Shown here: piece after piece, positions 9,561-19,600 of the stretch
Layout of the letters: every line of letters starts with the position of its first letter
Numbering within the stretch: the stretch's first letter is position 1
Assembly: GCA_016927535.1 (NCBI GenBank)
Contig: JAFGMM010000140.1
Span: forward strand, 1-35,423
Reading direction: 5' to 3'
Source of the DNA: Anaerolineae bacterium
GTDB taxonomy: Bacteria > Chloroflexota > Anaerolineae > Aggregatilineales > JAFGMM01
Length of the DNA stretch: 35,423 bases
Notes under the pieces: generated by a model
What the model was told of the DNA's origin: nothing
Database searches by the model: none
What the model saw: the letters and a program-made list of their open reading frames with translations, nothing else
Made by a program: the position numbers and the translations under genes

Positions 9561-10040
9561 CTACGCCAATCCCAGCCGCGCCAGCAGCGGCGGCCCCATC
9601 ACCAGCAGACCCACCAGCACCGCGATGACCGCCGCGAGCAGGGTCGCGCCGGCCGCCACATCCTTAGCGATGCGCGCCATCGGGTGCAGGCCGGGGCTGG
9701 CGAGATTGACGGCAGCCTCAATTGCCGCGTTGATAAACTCCAGCAGAAAGTTCAGCCCGATCACCAACACCAGCAGCGCCCATTCCGGCGCGCCCAACCC
9801 CAGCCACAATCCCATCACGACGACCATCACCGTCGCGGCAAGCTGGATGCGGATGTTGGTTTGGTAGCGCAGCATATACGCCCAGCCCGCCAGCGCATAG
9901 CCCAGGCTGGCGCGGCGGCTCTTGCTGACCACCGGGCTGTAGGCTTCGGGGTCCACCGCCAGCGCCTCTCGAATCGACGCGGCAGACCCGCCTCCCCGCT
10001 CGACGTTCTCCGTACCCTCTGGGTCTCTGTGGTGAATCAT
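9561..10040 (-). CDS. dgkA: Diacylglycerol kinase (DgkA family)
   Basis: GYALAGWAYMLRYQTNIRIQLAA...LLEFINAAIEAAVNL...AKDVAAGATLLAA; ATGA overlap with the upstream ybeY. The true start may lie downstream. Confidence 0.85.
   Translation of the reverse strand: MIHHRDPEGTENVERGGGSAASIREALAVDPEAYSPVVSKSRRASLGYALAGWAYMLRYQTNIRIQLAATVMVVVMGLWLGLGAPEWALLVLVIGLNFLLEFINAAIEAAVNLASPGLHPMARIAKDVAAGATLLAAVIAVLVGLLVMGPPLLARLGLA
10008..10036. repeat. Copy of dispersed repeat CTCYGTRCCCTCTGKGTCTCTGTGGTGAA
   Basis: 26/29 identical to 34650-34678. Confidence 0.75.
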
Positions 10041-10519
10041 ACTTCCTCGGACTCGGACGGTGACGACACCGGCGCGCCGATGGCTTCGAGCGCCGCCGTC
10101 TGCGCCGCCCACATCGCCGCGCGCGCCGCGCCGGTGTCGTGGTCGAAGCCCAACAGGTGCAGTACGCCGTGCACCACCAACAGCAGCAGTTCCGCCTCCG
10201 CGCTGTGACCGGCCTGCGCCGCCTGCGCCGCCGCGCGCGGGTACGCGATGATGATATCACCCAGGTACGGGTAATCGACCGCCTCCGGGACGGGCGGGGC
10301 ATCCGCCGGGAAAGAGAGCACGTCGGTCGGCGCATCGACGCCCCGGAACTGCGCGTTCAGCGCCTGCACCGCTGCGTCGCCCGTGATGACCAGCACAAGC
10401 CCGCTTTCGGGCGGCGCGCTCTGCCGGCGCAGAACCTCCGCCGCCGCCCGGCGCAGCGCCGCCGTCGAGATTACACCGGCGAACGCCGGATCGGCCTGGA
10501 CATCGACGTGATAGGTCAT
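10037..10519 (-). CDS. ybeY: Endoribonuclease YbeY (rRNA maturation factor)
   Basis: Zinc-binding HGVLHLLGFDHD; DVLSFP motif. Confidence 0.93.
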   Translation of the reverse strand: MTYHVDVQADPAFAGVISTAALRRAAAEVLRRQSAPPESGLVLVITGDAAVQALNAQFRGVDAPTDVLSFPADAPPVPEAVDYPYLGDIIIAYPRAAAQAAQAGHSAEAELLLLVVHGVLHLLGFDHDTGAARAAMWAAQTAALEAIGAPVSSPSESEEV

Positions 10520-10526
10520 CTCACCC

Positions 10527-12947
10527 TCACACCGAGCCGGCCGGCCGCACCTTCGCGTCCGGCGCGCCGTCGCCCGCCCTGTCGTCCAGCGCCGGCGCCT
10601 CTTTAGGTTCTTTAGGTTTTGGCTTCTGCGTCGCGGCAGGCGAGACATTTGGGACAGATGGCGCCGGCGCGCGCGCCGGCTGCGCCGCCGGGTGCTTTTG
10701 ATCGGAAGGGGACGCCCGGTTAGCGCCTGCCGAGAGCGCCGCCGGTGCCGCCGGTGCCGCCGGCGCTGCCGTCGCGGCCGGCAGGCGGGCGGCTTCCGGC
10801 GCTTGCGCCGTCTCGTCGTCAGGATATTGCGGGCGCGGGTGGAAGACTCCCTTGAGCGAACTCACGATGGTGTCGCGCACCAAGTCGAGATCGTGCAAAG
10901 TCAGATCGCACTCGTCGAACTGCTCGGCGCTCATCTTGTGCGAGATGATCTTATTCACCAGCGCGGTAATCTCCTCCTCACCGGATGGGCGCACGGCGCG
11001 CATCGCGCTTTCGCAGCCGTCGGCGATCATCACAATCGCCGTCTCCCGCGACTGCGGCTTGGGGCCGGGATACGAGAAATCCGCCGGGTCGAGCGCGCTC
11101 TCATCGCCGCCGGCCTCCTCGACCGCTTGGTGCCAGAAGATCGCCGGCTTGGTGGTGCCGTGATGCTCTAAGATAAAATTGCGCACCAGCACCGGCAGGC
11201 GCGCCTTGCGCGCCATCTTCTCGCCTTCGACGACGTGCCGGATGATCGCCTGCGCGCTCTCGCGCGGGCTAAGCCCGGCGTGGACGTTTTTATCGCCGTA
11301 GGCGTGGTTCTCGGCAAACATGGTGGGATTGTACATCTTGCCGATATCGTGATACAGCGCCCCCACCCGCACCAAGAGCATGTTCGCGCCCACCACTTCG
11401 GCGGCGGCCTCGCCCAGGTTCGCCACCATCAAACTATGCTGGTAGGTCCCCGGCGCTTCGCGCATCAGGCGTTGCAGCAGCGGGTTATCCGGGCGCGACA
11501 GCTCCGAGAGGAGCAGGCCGGTCGTGACGTTAAAGGCGCTTCCCAGCACAAAGAGCACGGTCAGCGCTGCCGCCGCCGACAGCACGCCGTTCATCAACCC
11601 CAGGCCGATGCGGGTGAGCAGCGCGAATACGTCGGGGTTGATAGCAGAGTTAGTAAGGCCAAACGCCAGGATAACCCCCGCATGGGCGACGCCCGCCAAC
11701 GTGCCCGCCGTGAAAAAGGCATTCACCCGCTCGGTGCGCCGCAGATACAGCACGCTGACGATCCCGCCGGCCGTGACCAGCGCCGCCATCTCGACGCTGC
11801 CCGCCATGATGCCGGCCAGCAGCCCCAGGATCGTCGTCATGAGAATCGCCAGGTTCGCGCCGGCCAGCCCGGCGACCAGCATTGCCAGCGCCGCGCCGGG
11901 ATAAAGATAACCCAGCCCGCCGCCGTCCAGCGAGATCATCATACGCGCCAGCACCAGCGCGCACAGAAACAGCACGCCCAGCCGGATCACGCCGGGCAGA
12001 TCGGCCAGCAGGCGCGGGTGAAACCGGTTCAGGTAGAGCGCCACGATCACCTCGGAGAGCAGCACCGTGATGAAGGCGGCGGCCAGTTCAAGGCCGGTAT
12101 TCTGCTTGGCGGTGAGCAGACCGAGCCGGTTGAGCGCCTCCAAATCCAGGTTGGTGATGACCTTGCCGCGATCCACCACGATCTGCCCCTCGCGGAACGA
12201 GCGCACCACCGGCGCTACGGCGGTCCGCTGCGCCTCGCGCGCCGATTCGGTGGCTTCGGGGTCGATAAAGGTATTGGGCTTGATAAGCTGCGACACCAGC
12301 CGCGTGATGAGCGCTTCTTGCTCTTCCGGGAAAAGCACGCTGCGGCGCGGCACACTGTCATAGATGGTTTGCAGGTTCTCCTCGCGCACCTCGCCGCTGA
12401 GCACGCTGCTCAGCACCAGGTTCACCTGGTCCCGGACGCGCTTCCAGTCGGCGTCGCTCAGCATCAAAATCGTCGTGGGCTGCGCGCGGTCGAACGTCAG
12501 CCCTTCGATGGCGTCGAGGTCGCCCTGCTTCTGCGACAGGCTGGCGAACGCATCGCTGCGCACGTGTTCGATATAATCCATCACCAGGCGCGCCCGGTTG
12601 ACCTGGCGGCGCGTCACCTCGTTATCGGTCTTATAGACATTGCGCACGCTGTTGACGACTTCCTGCCGCTTCTGATCGGTGAGGATCGGACTCTCGAAGC
12701 TGCTGTCATACGGCGCGCGGATATCCATCGGCGCTACATCGCCTTCGGCAAGATCAAGGTTGGTATTGGGGTCAAAAGCCAGGTAACCCACAATCGCCGT
12801 CGCCAACACGGTAAAGACCACGACGAACACCGCCGCCGTAACCACGTGCGCCGACAGGTTCAGTTCTCGCCACACCTTGGGGGTCGTAAATCGCATCATC
12901 CACTCCTGCGCGCGCCTGCGCCTGGTCAAGTCGATGGAGCGGGTCAA
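10527..12947 (-). CDS. PgpH-type 7TM-HD family phosphohydrolase (probable c-di-AMP phosphodiesterase)
   Basis: 806 aa; multiple TM segments; HD domain TYQHSLMVANLGEAAAE...LYHDIGKMYNPTMFAENH...HHGTTKPAIFWH. Confidence 0.88.
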   Translation of the reverse strand: MTRSIDLTRRRRAQEWMMRFTTPKVWRELNLSAHVVTAAVFVVVFTVLATAIVGYLAFDPNTNLDLAEGDVAPMDIRAPYDSSFESPILTDQKRQEVVNSVRNVYKTDNEVTRRQVNRARLVMDYIEHVRSDAFASLSQKQGDLDAIEGLTFDRAQPTTILMLSDADWKRVRDQVNLVLSSVLSGEVREENLQTIYDSVPRRSVLFPEEQEALITRLVSQLIKPNTFIDPEATESAREAQRTAVAPVVRSFREGQIVVDRGKVITNLDLEALNRLGLLTAKQNTGLELAAAFITVLLSEVIVALYLNRFHPRLLADLPGVIRLGVLFLCALVLARMMISLDGGGLGYLYPGAALAMLVAGLAGANLAILMTTILGLLAGIMAGSVEMAALVTAGGIVSVLYLRRTERVNAFFTAGTLAGVAHAGVILAFGLTNSAINPDVFALLTRIGLGLMNGVLSAAAALTVLFVLGSAFNVTTGLLLSELSRPDNPLLQRLMREAPGTYQHSLMVANLGEAAAEVVGANMLLVRVGALYHDIGKMYNPTMFAENHAYGDKNVHAGLSPRESAQAIIRHVVEGEKMARKARLPVLVRNFILEHHGTTKPAIFWHQAVEEAGGDESALDPADFSYPGPKPQSRETAIVMIADGCESAMRAVRPSGEEEITALVNKIISHKMSAEQFDECDLTLHDLDLVRDTIVSSLKGVFHPRPQYPDDETAQAPEAARLPAATAAPAAPAAPAALSAGANRASPSDQKHPAAQPARAPAPSVPNVSPAATQKPKPKEPKEAPALDDRAGDGAPDAKVRPAGSV

Positions 12948-13387
12948 GCCAGCAGTTCCTTAACCACCTGGTTAACCTGTTTGCCGTCGGCGCGGCCCTT
13001 GAGGCGCGGCATCAACACTTTCATGACGCCGCCCACGTCTTTTAGACTCGCCGCGCCGACCTCCTCGATGGCTTTCTTGGCCTCGGTCTCGATTTCCTCG
13101 CGGCTGAGCCGGCTGGGGAGGTATTCCTCCAAGACGACAAGCGCAGCCTTTTCTTCTGCAACCAGGTCATCCCGACCGCCCATCTCGTAGTCGGCGATGC
13201 TGTCCTGCCGCTTCTTGGCCTCGGCGACCAGCACTGCCGCCGTCTCTTCCTCGGTCAATTCGCCGCCCTTTTCGACTTCGGCGTTTTTAATCACGCTGAT
13301 CGTCATACGAATCACACTTTTGCGCAGCTCGTCGTGCGCTTTCATCGCTTCTTTCAAATCCTGTTGAAGCTGTGCTTTCGGGTGCAT
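12944..13387 (-). CDS. yqeY: GatB/YqeY domain protein
   Basis: LKEAMKAHDELRKSVIRMTISVIKNAEVEKGGELTEEE...EEYLPSRLSREEIE; overlaps the PgpH start. Confidence 0.92.
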   Translation of the reverse strand: MHPKAQLQQDLKEAMKAHDELRKSVIRMTISVIKNAEVEKGGELTEEETAAVLVAEAKKRQDSIADYEMGGRDDLVAEEKAALVVLEEYLPSRLSREEIETEAKKAIEEVGAASLKDVGGVMKVLMPRLKGRADGKQVNQVVKELLA

Positions 13388-13455
13388 GTCTGCCTCCGTA
13401 AATGCGCCAACCAAAAAGAACATGGGGGGATTTTATAGCAAGCATATGACAATTG

Positions 13456-14724
13456 TCAATTGCCGCCGTGTACCGAGGGCAGGACGCCGCGCAGCCCGCC
13501 ATCGGCAAGCTCGACCAGATGCACGGGGATGATAACGTTGTTCAAGGGGCGCGGCGCGCGCAGCCACACCCGGATGTAGTTACCGGTCAGGCCGGTATTG
13601 AGAAAGCCGCCGTCGTCGCGCCGCGCCGGCGTCTCCCAGAGCACCGGCATCACCCGCCCCACGAAGTGCGCCGCAAAGCGCCGCGCGCCTGCCTCCGAGA
13701 GCGCCGCCATCGCTTCGCCGCGCGCGCGCATCGCGGCCCGGCCCACCGGTCCCGGCATCGCAGCGGCGGCGGTGCCGGGGCGCGGCGAATAACGAAACAC
13801 GTGCAGCCGGGCGAAGTCCATCGCCCGCACAAAAGCCAGGCTCTCCCCGAACTCGGCAGCGGTTTCGCCGGGAAACCCCACGATGATATCGGTGGTGACC
13901 GCCAGGTCAGGGATGCGCACGCGCGCCGCCGCGACCAGCGCCGCGAACTGCTCCGGCGTGGTGCGGCGCGCCATGCGCTTGAGAGTCGCCGCCGCGCCGC
14001 TTTGCAGCGGCAGGTGAAGCTGCCGGCACAGGCGCGGGTCCTCCCACAAGTCGAAGAAGTCGCCGGGGATATCCCACGGCTCCAGCGACGACAGCCGCAC
14101 GCGCGGCAAACCGGTCGCATCGAGCACCGCCCGCACCAGCGCGCCCAGGTGCAAACCGCGCCCGTTCAGGTCGCGCCCGTAAGCGCCCAGGTGCACGCCG
14201 GTCAGCACCACCTCTTGGTAGCCCGCCGCCGCCAGCGCGTTGATCTCGTCGATGATTTCGCGCAGCGGGCGGCTCCGGCTTGCGCCGCGCGCGAGCGTGG
14301 TCACGCAGAACGTACAGCGGTTGTCGCAGCCGTCCTGCACCTTCACAAACGCGCGCGTCCGCAGCGCGCCGGGCGGCAGCGGCGCAGCCGGGATATCGCC
14401 GACGAGCGGCGCGATGGACTCTTTCGCGTCGTTGGGCACCACGTGCGCCACGCCGGGCAGCCGCGCGGCGGCTTCCGGCTCCAGGTGCGCAAAGCAGCCG
14501 GTGACGGTGATGGCGGCCTGTGGGCCGGCGCGGTGCAGGCGCCGGACGAGCTGGCGGCTCTTGCGCACGGCTTCGGCGGTGACCGCACAAGTATTCACCA
14601 CGCACAGATCGGCCTGCGCCGGGTCGGTGACCACATCACAGCCGGCGGCGGCGAAACGGCTCGCCAGGCGCTCAATCTCGCTCTGGTTCAGGCGGCAGCC
14701 CAACGTATCCAGGTACACTCTCAT
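13456..14724 (-). CDS. mtaB: tRNA t6A37 methylthiotransferase MtaB (radical SAM)
   Basis: MRVYLDTLGCRLNQSEIE; radical-SAM CDNRCTFC; VVNTCAVTAEAVRKSRQ. Confidence 0.93.
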   Translation of the reverse strand: MRVYLDTLGCRLNQSEIERLASRFAAAGCDVVTDPAQADLCVVNTCAVTAEAVRKSRQLVRRLHRAGPQAAITVTGCFAHLEPEAAARLPGVAHVVPNDAKESIAPLVGDIPAAPLPPGALRTRAFVKVQDGCDNRCTFCVTTLARGASRSRPLREIIDEINALAAAGYQEVVLTGVHLGAYGRDLNGRGLHLGALVRAVLDATGLPRVRLSSLEPWDIPGDFFDLWEDPRLCRQLHLPLQSGAAATLKRMARRTTPEQFAALVAAARVRIPDLAVTTDIIVGFPGETAAEFGESLAFVRAMDFARLHVFRYSPRPGTAAAAMPGPVGRAAMRARGEAMAALSEAGARRFAAHFVGRVMPVLWETPARRDDGGFLNTGLTGNYIRVWLRAPRPLNNVIIPVHLVELADGGLRGVLPSVHGGN

Positions 14725-14790
14725 GACGACAATCCGAACCCTAACGCGCTAAAAAGCCAACTTCAGGAAAACTCCTACTTAGATTCCATA

Positions 14791-15810
14791 TCAACGATGC
14801 CACCGGCTGCGCAAATATTCGATGTAAAACTCGGCGTTTTCAAACGATACGTTGCTGGGAATGTGGTTACCGACCGCGAACACAAACCCCGGACAATCGA
14901 AAGCCAGCGCCAGCGTCGCGTCGATCTCGGCCCGGATGGCGTCTTTATCGCCAAAGGCCAGCGTGCGGCAATCGACCTTGCTCGCCGCGACGACGTGCGT
15001 CTGCCCGTATTTTTTGACAACCGCCTCCAGCGGCATCACCGGCTCGAAGATAAAGCCGTCTGCGCCCGCCGCCGCGATATCATCGACGAACATCGTCCAA
15101 TCGCCGTCGGAGCAGTAAAGAATCTTTTTGCCCGCCGCCTTCAACACCGCCCACAGTTCTTTGTAGCGCGGGAAGATCACGCGCCGGTAAAAGTCCGGGC
15201 GCATAAACGGCCCCTGCGTCCAGACCATATCGTCGTGGCAGATAAACACCTCAATCGAGGTCGCCGCCCATGCCTTAAAATGCTGCATGCTCAGCCGGAA
15301 GAACGAATCGAGCACGCGCGCAAAGCCGGCCGGGTCTGCCGCCGCCCGCAGCAGCATATCCCAGCCAAACGCATCGATGGCGCCGGAAACCACGGTGCGG
15401 TAGTAGCCGCCGGGATACACCAGGTCGGGATATCGGCGCCGCCCCTCCCAATAGTTCGCCTCGTAGCACGCCGCCAGTTCGCCGATATCGGGCAGGCCGT
15501 ATTCCGCCACCGCGTCGAAAGCCAGCACCTCCTCCGGCGTCTTAAACGGCGATTCCTTCGGCTCGCGCCGGTCGATGCCGCCCTCCAGCCACTCGGCATG
15601 CCCCATATCGGTCACGCGCCCCACCGCTGCCCAATCTACCGGGCCGTGCGGCGTGTTCCAGACCCAATCGAAATCCCACGCCGCCTCGAAAGGCCGGCCG
15701 GCGCGCGCCGCCGCCGCGCTCACCAGCGCATCGTGATCCATATACTCGGTGTGAGCCAGGCGCGGCGTGGGGCGCAGGTGAATCGTATCTATACCGATCT
15801 GGTAGCTCAC
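14791..15810 (-). CDS. Uroporphyrinogen decarboxylase-like (URO-D/methyltransferase) family protein
   Basis: Overall pattern: GAIDAFGWDMLLRAAADPAGFARVLDSFF, FICHDDMVWTQGPFMRPDFYRRVIFPRYKEL. Confidence 0.8.
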   Translation of the reverse strand: MSYQIGIDTIHLRPTPRLAHTEYMDHDALVSAAAARAGRPFEAAWDFDWVWNTPHGPVDWAAVGRVTDMGHAEWLEGGIDRREPKESPFKTPEEVLAFDAVAEYGLPDIGELAACYEANYWEGRRRYPDLVYPGGYYRTVVSGAIDAFGWDMLLRAAADPAGFARVLDSFFRLSMQHFKAWAATSIEVFICHDDMVWTQGPFMRPDFYRRVIFPRYKELWAVLKAAGKKILYCSDGDWTMFVDDIAAAGADGFIFEPVMPLEAVVKKYGQTHVVAASKVDCRTLAFGDKDAIRAEIDATLALAFDCPGFVFAVGNHIPSNVSFENAEFYIEYLRSRWHR

Positions 15811-16601
15811 TGCGGCTCCGGCCCCACCACGACCATGTTATCGAATCCCACCACCACGCCCGGCGTGCCGAAGCTCAGCGCGCCGACGCCCACGCGCCCG
15901 TAAGGGAACGTCTCATCGACCAGCGCGTCGCTCAACTCGCCGCCCGCGCAGTTGAACGCCACGACGTTTTCGCCCAGGCACAAATCATCCACGCGCGCGC
16001 CGTTGATATAAAACGTAAACCGGCTGCCCCGGCCCACCACCCGGATCACGTTCGTTTCGCCCGTGCCCGGTTTGATGTGCGCGGAGGCGCGCCAGTCTGC
16101 CGTAAGCGTTTCGGCTTCGCCGTCCTTGACGCGCGTCACCTTGTAATAGCCGTCGCCGCTGATGAGCAGGTGATAATGATTGTCCGGGTCGCGGTGCCGG
16201 AAGATCACCCCGAAGCCGTTGTCATCCGGGCCGGCAAGTTGCATCGCCTCGACCGTCAGGTCGAAGTCGCCGAAGATGCGGTCCAGCCAGCTAAACGAGC
16301 CGTTGTTCGCCACGTCGATGCTGACCTTCAGCATCCCGTCCTCGACCTGCGCCGCGCGCCGCCCCTCGTACAAATCCCATTCGTCGTTAAAGTCGTCGAA
16401 GGTCGTCGCGTAGAGCAGTTCGCCCGGCTGCGGGGCCGGCGGGGCGATCCCGCCCGGCGCGGTGAGCCGGATGAGCAGCAGCAGCGCCGCCAGGGTCACC
16501 GCCAGAGCGCCGTTAATCACCAACAAACGCGGAGGGTTCCATCGCACGCTCGTCACACCTTTCGCATAAGCGCACAAAAAACAAACCACGAATAACACCA
16601 A
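15807..16601 (-). CDS. Membrane-anchored concanavalin/laminin-G-like (DUF1080-like) protein
   Basis: N-terminal TM LLVINGALAVTLAALLLLIRL; TTFDDFNDEWDLYEGRRAAQVEDGMLKVSID...GFGVIFRHRDPDNHYHLLIS; overlaps the next gene's start. Confidence 0.65.
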   Translation of the reverse strand: MVLFVVCFLCAYAKGVTSVRWNPPRLLVINGALAVTLAALLLLIRLTAPGGIAPPAPQPGELLYATTFDDFNDEWDLYEGRRAAQVEDGMLKVSIDVANNGSFSWLDRIFGDFDLTVEAMQLAGPDDNGFGVIFRHRDPDNHYHLLISGDGYYKVTRVKDGEAETLTADWRASAHIKPGTGETNVIRVVGRGSRFTFYINGARVDDLCLGENVVAFNCAGGELSDALVDETFPYGRVGVGALSFGTPGVVVGFDNMVVVGPEPQ

Positions 16602-16663
16602 TCGCGCGAATAATCAAGAATTCGCGTGGGGTATTCGCGGTCTGGTTTGGCGGCCGGCGGCGC

Positions 16664-19600
16664 TTAAGGCGCCAGCTTCCACACGGCGAAGTCGTCGAAG
16701 GCGAACGCCTGCCCCGGCGCAACCCACAGCGTGAAGACCGCCGACCCGATATCCACGTCTGGGGCCTTCATGACCGGCTCGCCATCGACATACACCCTCA
16801 AGACGCCCTCGGTCGCTGCGATGGTCAGCTTCACCGGCTTACCCGCAAGCGCCGCCGCCGGGATATCCCCCTCGGCCAGCGTCGTCCGGGCGTCATCGCC
16901 CTCCAGTTGAACCAGAGCCAGGCGCGGCGGCTCGCCGCCGATGAACTGCACCAGGTAGCGCATCTCGCCGGGTTCGTTGGGCCGCGAGACCGTATTCAAC
17001 GAGACCAGCGCTTGCGGCAGCGCCCAATCCACCTGGCGCGGCTCTACCTGGACCTGCCAGACGAACGCATCCGGGCGCTCCAGGTAGGGCGCAATCGCCA
17101 ACGCCGGGTTACGCGCCCCGGCGCGCAGGATGTACCCGCCGTCGCGGATAAGCGCCGCCGACAGCCCCTCCAGGCGGCCCTGTGACCAGCCGCCGCCCGC
17201 GTCGTGGAAGTCGTCGCTGTAGTCGGGCGGGCGTCCGGCGATCCATTCGAGCGGATCGGCAGCCGCGCCGCCTTTATCCTCGCCTCCGGGCAGCGCCGGC
17301 ATCTTACCCCAGCGCGGCCAGTGCCACTTCAGCCAAGCGCTGAAATCCGGGATACTTTCTCTTTCTGCCGGGACCGATCCACTGCCATCGAGCGGGAAGG
17401 TCCAGAATACCTCCGTGCCTAACGTTTCGTCGTATACTGCTGCTACGGGCTGCTCGCCGCCGGGGGGCCAGGCCAGGTCGTTGAAATAGACGCGCGTCTT
17501 GCGCGTCTCCTCGTAGACCGTCACGGCGCTTCCATCCGCCGCATCGAAGATGAACGCTTTCACGACCTGCTTGAGGTCATCGCCTTCGCCCTGCGCGTCT
17601 TCGATCACGGCAGCCAGACGCCCCGCCGGCCCCCATGCCAGCGCCGCCACACACGCGGCGCTCTCCGCCTCCGGCGCCCACAGCCGGCGATAGCCCGTAC
17701 CGTCATTGTCGTCGGGCGGCACCAGCGCCAGCGCGCAGTCATCGACGAACGCAATCCACTTGCCGTCCGGCGACCACTCAGGCCGCCCGGCAGAGCCTGT
17801 ATCGGCATGCGCCAGCGGGCGCGGCTCGCCCAGGCAGTCCGGGCGCTCGTAGCACTTTACATCGACAATCCAAAGCTTAGAGATATAGTCGGGCGGCCCG
17901 CCGGCGCCCTCAAGCACGATCTGCCTCCCGTCCGGCGACCAGGCCGGGCTGCCGGCGTTGAAGTCGAGCGGCTCAAGCTGCAACAAAGGCCGGTGCGGAA
18001 CCTCAAAGCAAAGCGTGTTTCGGTCCGGTTGATCCTCCAGGCTGCAATCCCACACGTCAACATCCGGCGGGGGTCCCGGCGGCATCCCTATCGTCCAGAC
18101 CTGGAAATCGTCCAGCGCCACGCCCAGCGCCTCCACGCCAAACGAGATCAAGCCGTTGCCCGCTTTGACGCCCTCGACATAGAACACCGGGCGCTCATCG
18201 GCGTAAACCCCGAACCGGCCTTCAACGAGCGCCATGCTCAACTCGAACGGGCGCGGCGGCAGCAAATCGACCGGGCCGGCCAGAATTGTCTCGTACTCGC
18301 CGTCTCCGAAGAAGCGATGCAGGTCGGCGGTTGGGTAGCCATCCCGCGTCAGAGTCAGCGCGAAGGTATTGACGCCATCTTCGCCCGGAAAGCGCACCCG
18401 AAAGACAGACCAATCGCCGACCCGCGCCCAATCCACATCGACCTTGACGCGGAGCACGAAGTCACCCACGGCCAGGTAGCGGTAGGTCGCGTCGGCGCCC
18501 TCGCCGCAGATACCCAATTGGCCGGGCGCGTCGCACATGCCGCCTTCGATCTCCCAAGCGTCGGTGACCGAGTCGAACCCGTCCGCCGCATCCGGCGCCC
18601 GGCGCTCGACCTTCTCGCGCATCTGCGCACCGAACGCCTGCGCCGCCTCCCGGTCAAACGCCAGGTGTTCCGGCGCGGCCAGGTTCCATAACTGCACGCC
18701 GTCTATCAGCGCCAAAGCTTCGCCGCCGGCAGACCAGACCAGCGCTCCCGGCTCCAACTCGACCGCCTCGGCTGCCAGCACGGGCATCCCCGGCTCGCCC
18801 AGCAGCGCCGCCACCCGCTGCGCCGGATCGACCACCAGCGTCACCGGCAGCCGCCCGCCTTGCAGCAGCGCCGGGTCGAGTTCAAAGCCGGCGATCTTCT
18901 CATCCCCGCGCCGCAGCGTGACGAACGAGTGCGCCGGGTCGGGCGCTTCAAAAAGCAACTCGTTCGGGCCGAAGGCAAAGCCGACCGTCCCGCCCGCCGT
19001 GCCAAACTCCACCTCGGTGCGCATCACAAAGGCGGTCATCCCCCAGCCATCACAAGACATCTTGCCGCCCGGCGGCAGTTCCACGCGGCCATCGACGAGC
19101 GCCGCGCCGCCCTCCAGCCGCCAGAAGCCGGGACCTTGCTCGAAGCTCTCGGCGTAGGCCGGCGGCTGCCCGGCGACCTCGGCCAACACGTCACTCGCAA
19201 AGGCCGCCGCGCTGCGCAGCGCCGTCTCCGGGTGAACCCGGAACGCCGGCAAGACCAGCGCCTCGAGTTCGTCAAGCAGCGCGGGGTATTCGCCCGGCAC
19301 GAGCGCCGACAGGACCCACGCGACATTCCCCTGCGCGCCGGCCCACACGCGCGCGGCGAATTGCTGCTCGCCCTGATCCAACCGCAAATCGAGGCGGATT
19401 GGATCGCTCTCGTAGTCGCTCGCCAGGATCGTATATCCGTCGAAGGCGCTGTAAAGCTGCTCCAGGCCGTCGGAGGTGCGGGCCGCCAACTCATCGCGCG
19501 AAAGAGGCGTGTCGAGCGGGAAGACATCCACACTGACCGCCGCATCTGGGTCCCAGTTCGACCAAATAACCCGGATGCGGTCCCCGTCCATCTGCGCCTC

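Noticed and set aside
11235-13190. 651-aa plus-strand ORF
   Set aside because: Antisense shadow of the PgpH-type and YqeY genes; no recognisable domain.
13453-15903. 816-aa plus-strand ORF
   Set aside because: Antisense to mtaB and the URO-D-like gene; Arg/His/Gln-rich composition typical of shadow ORFs in GC-rich DNA.
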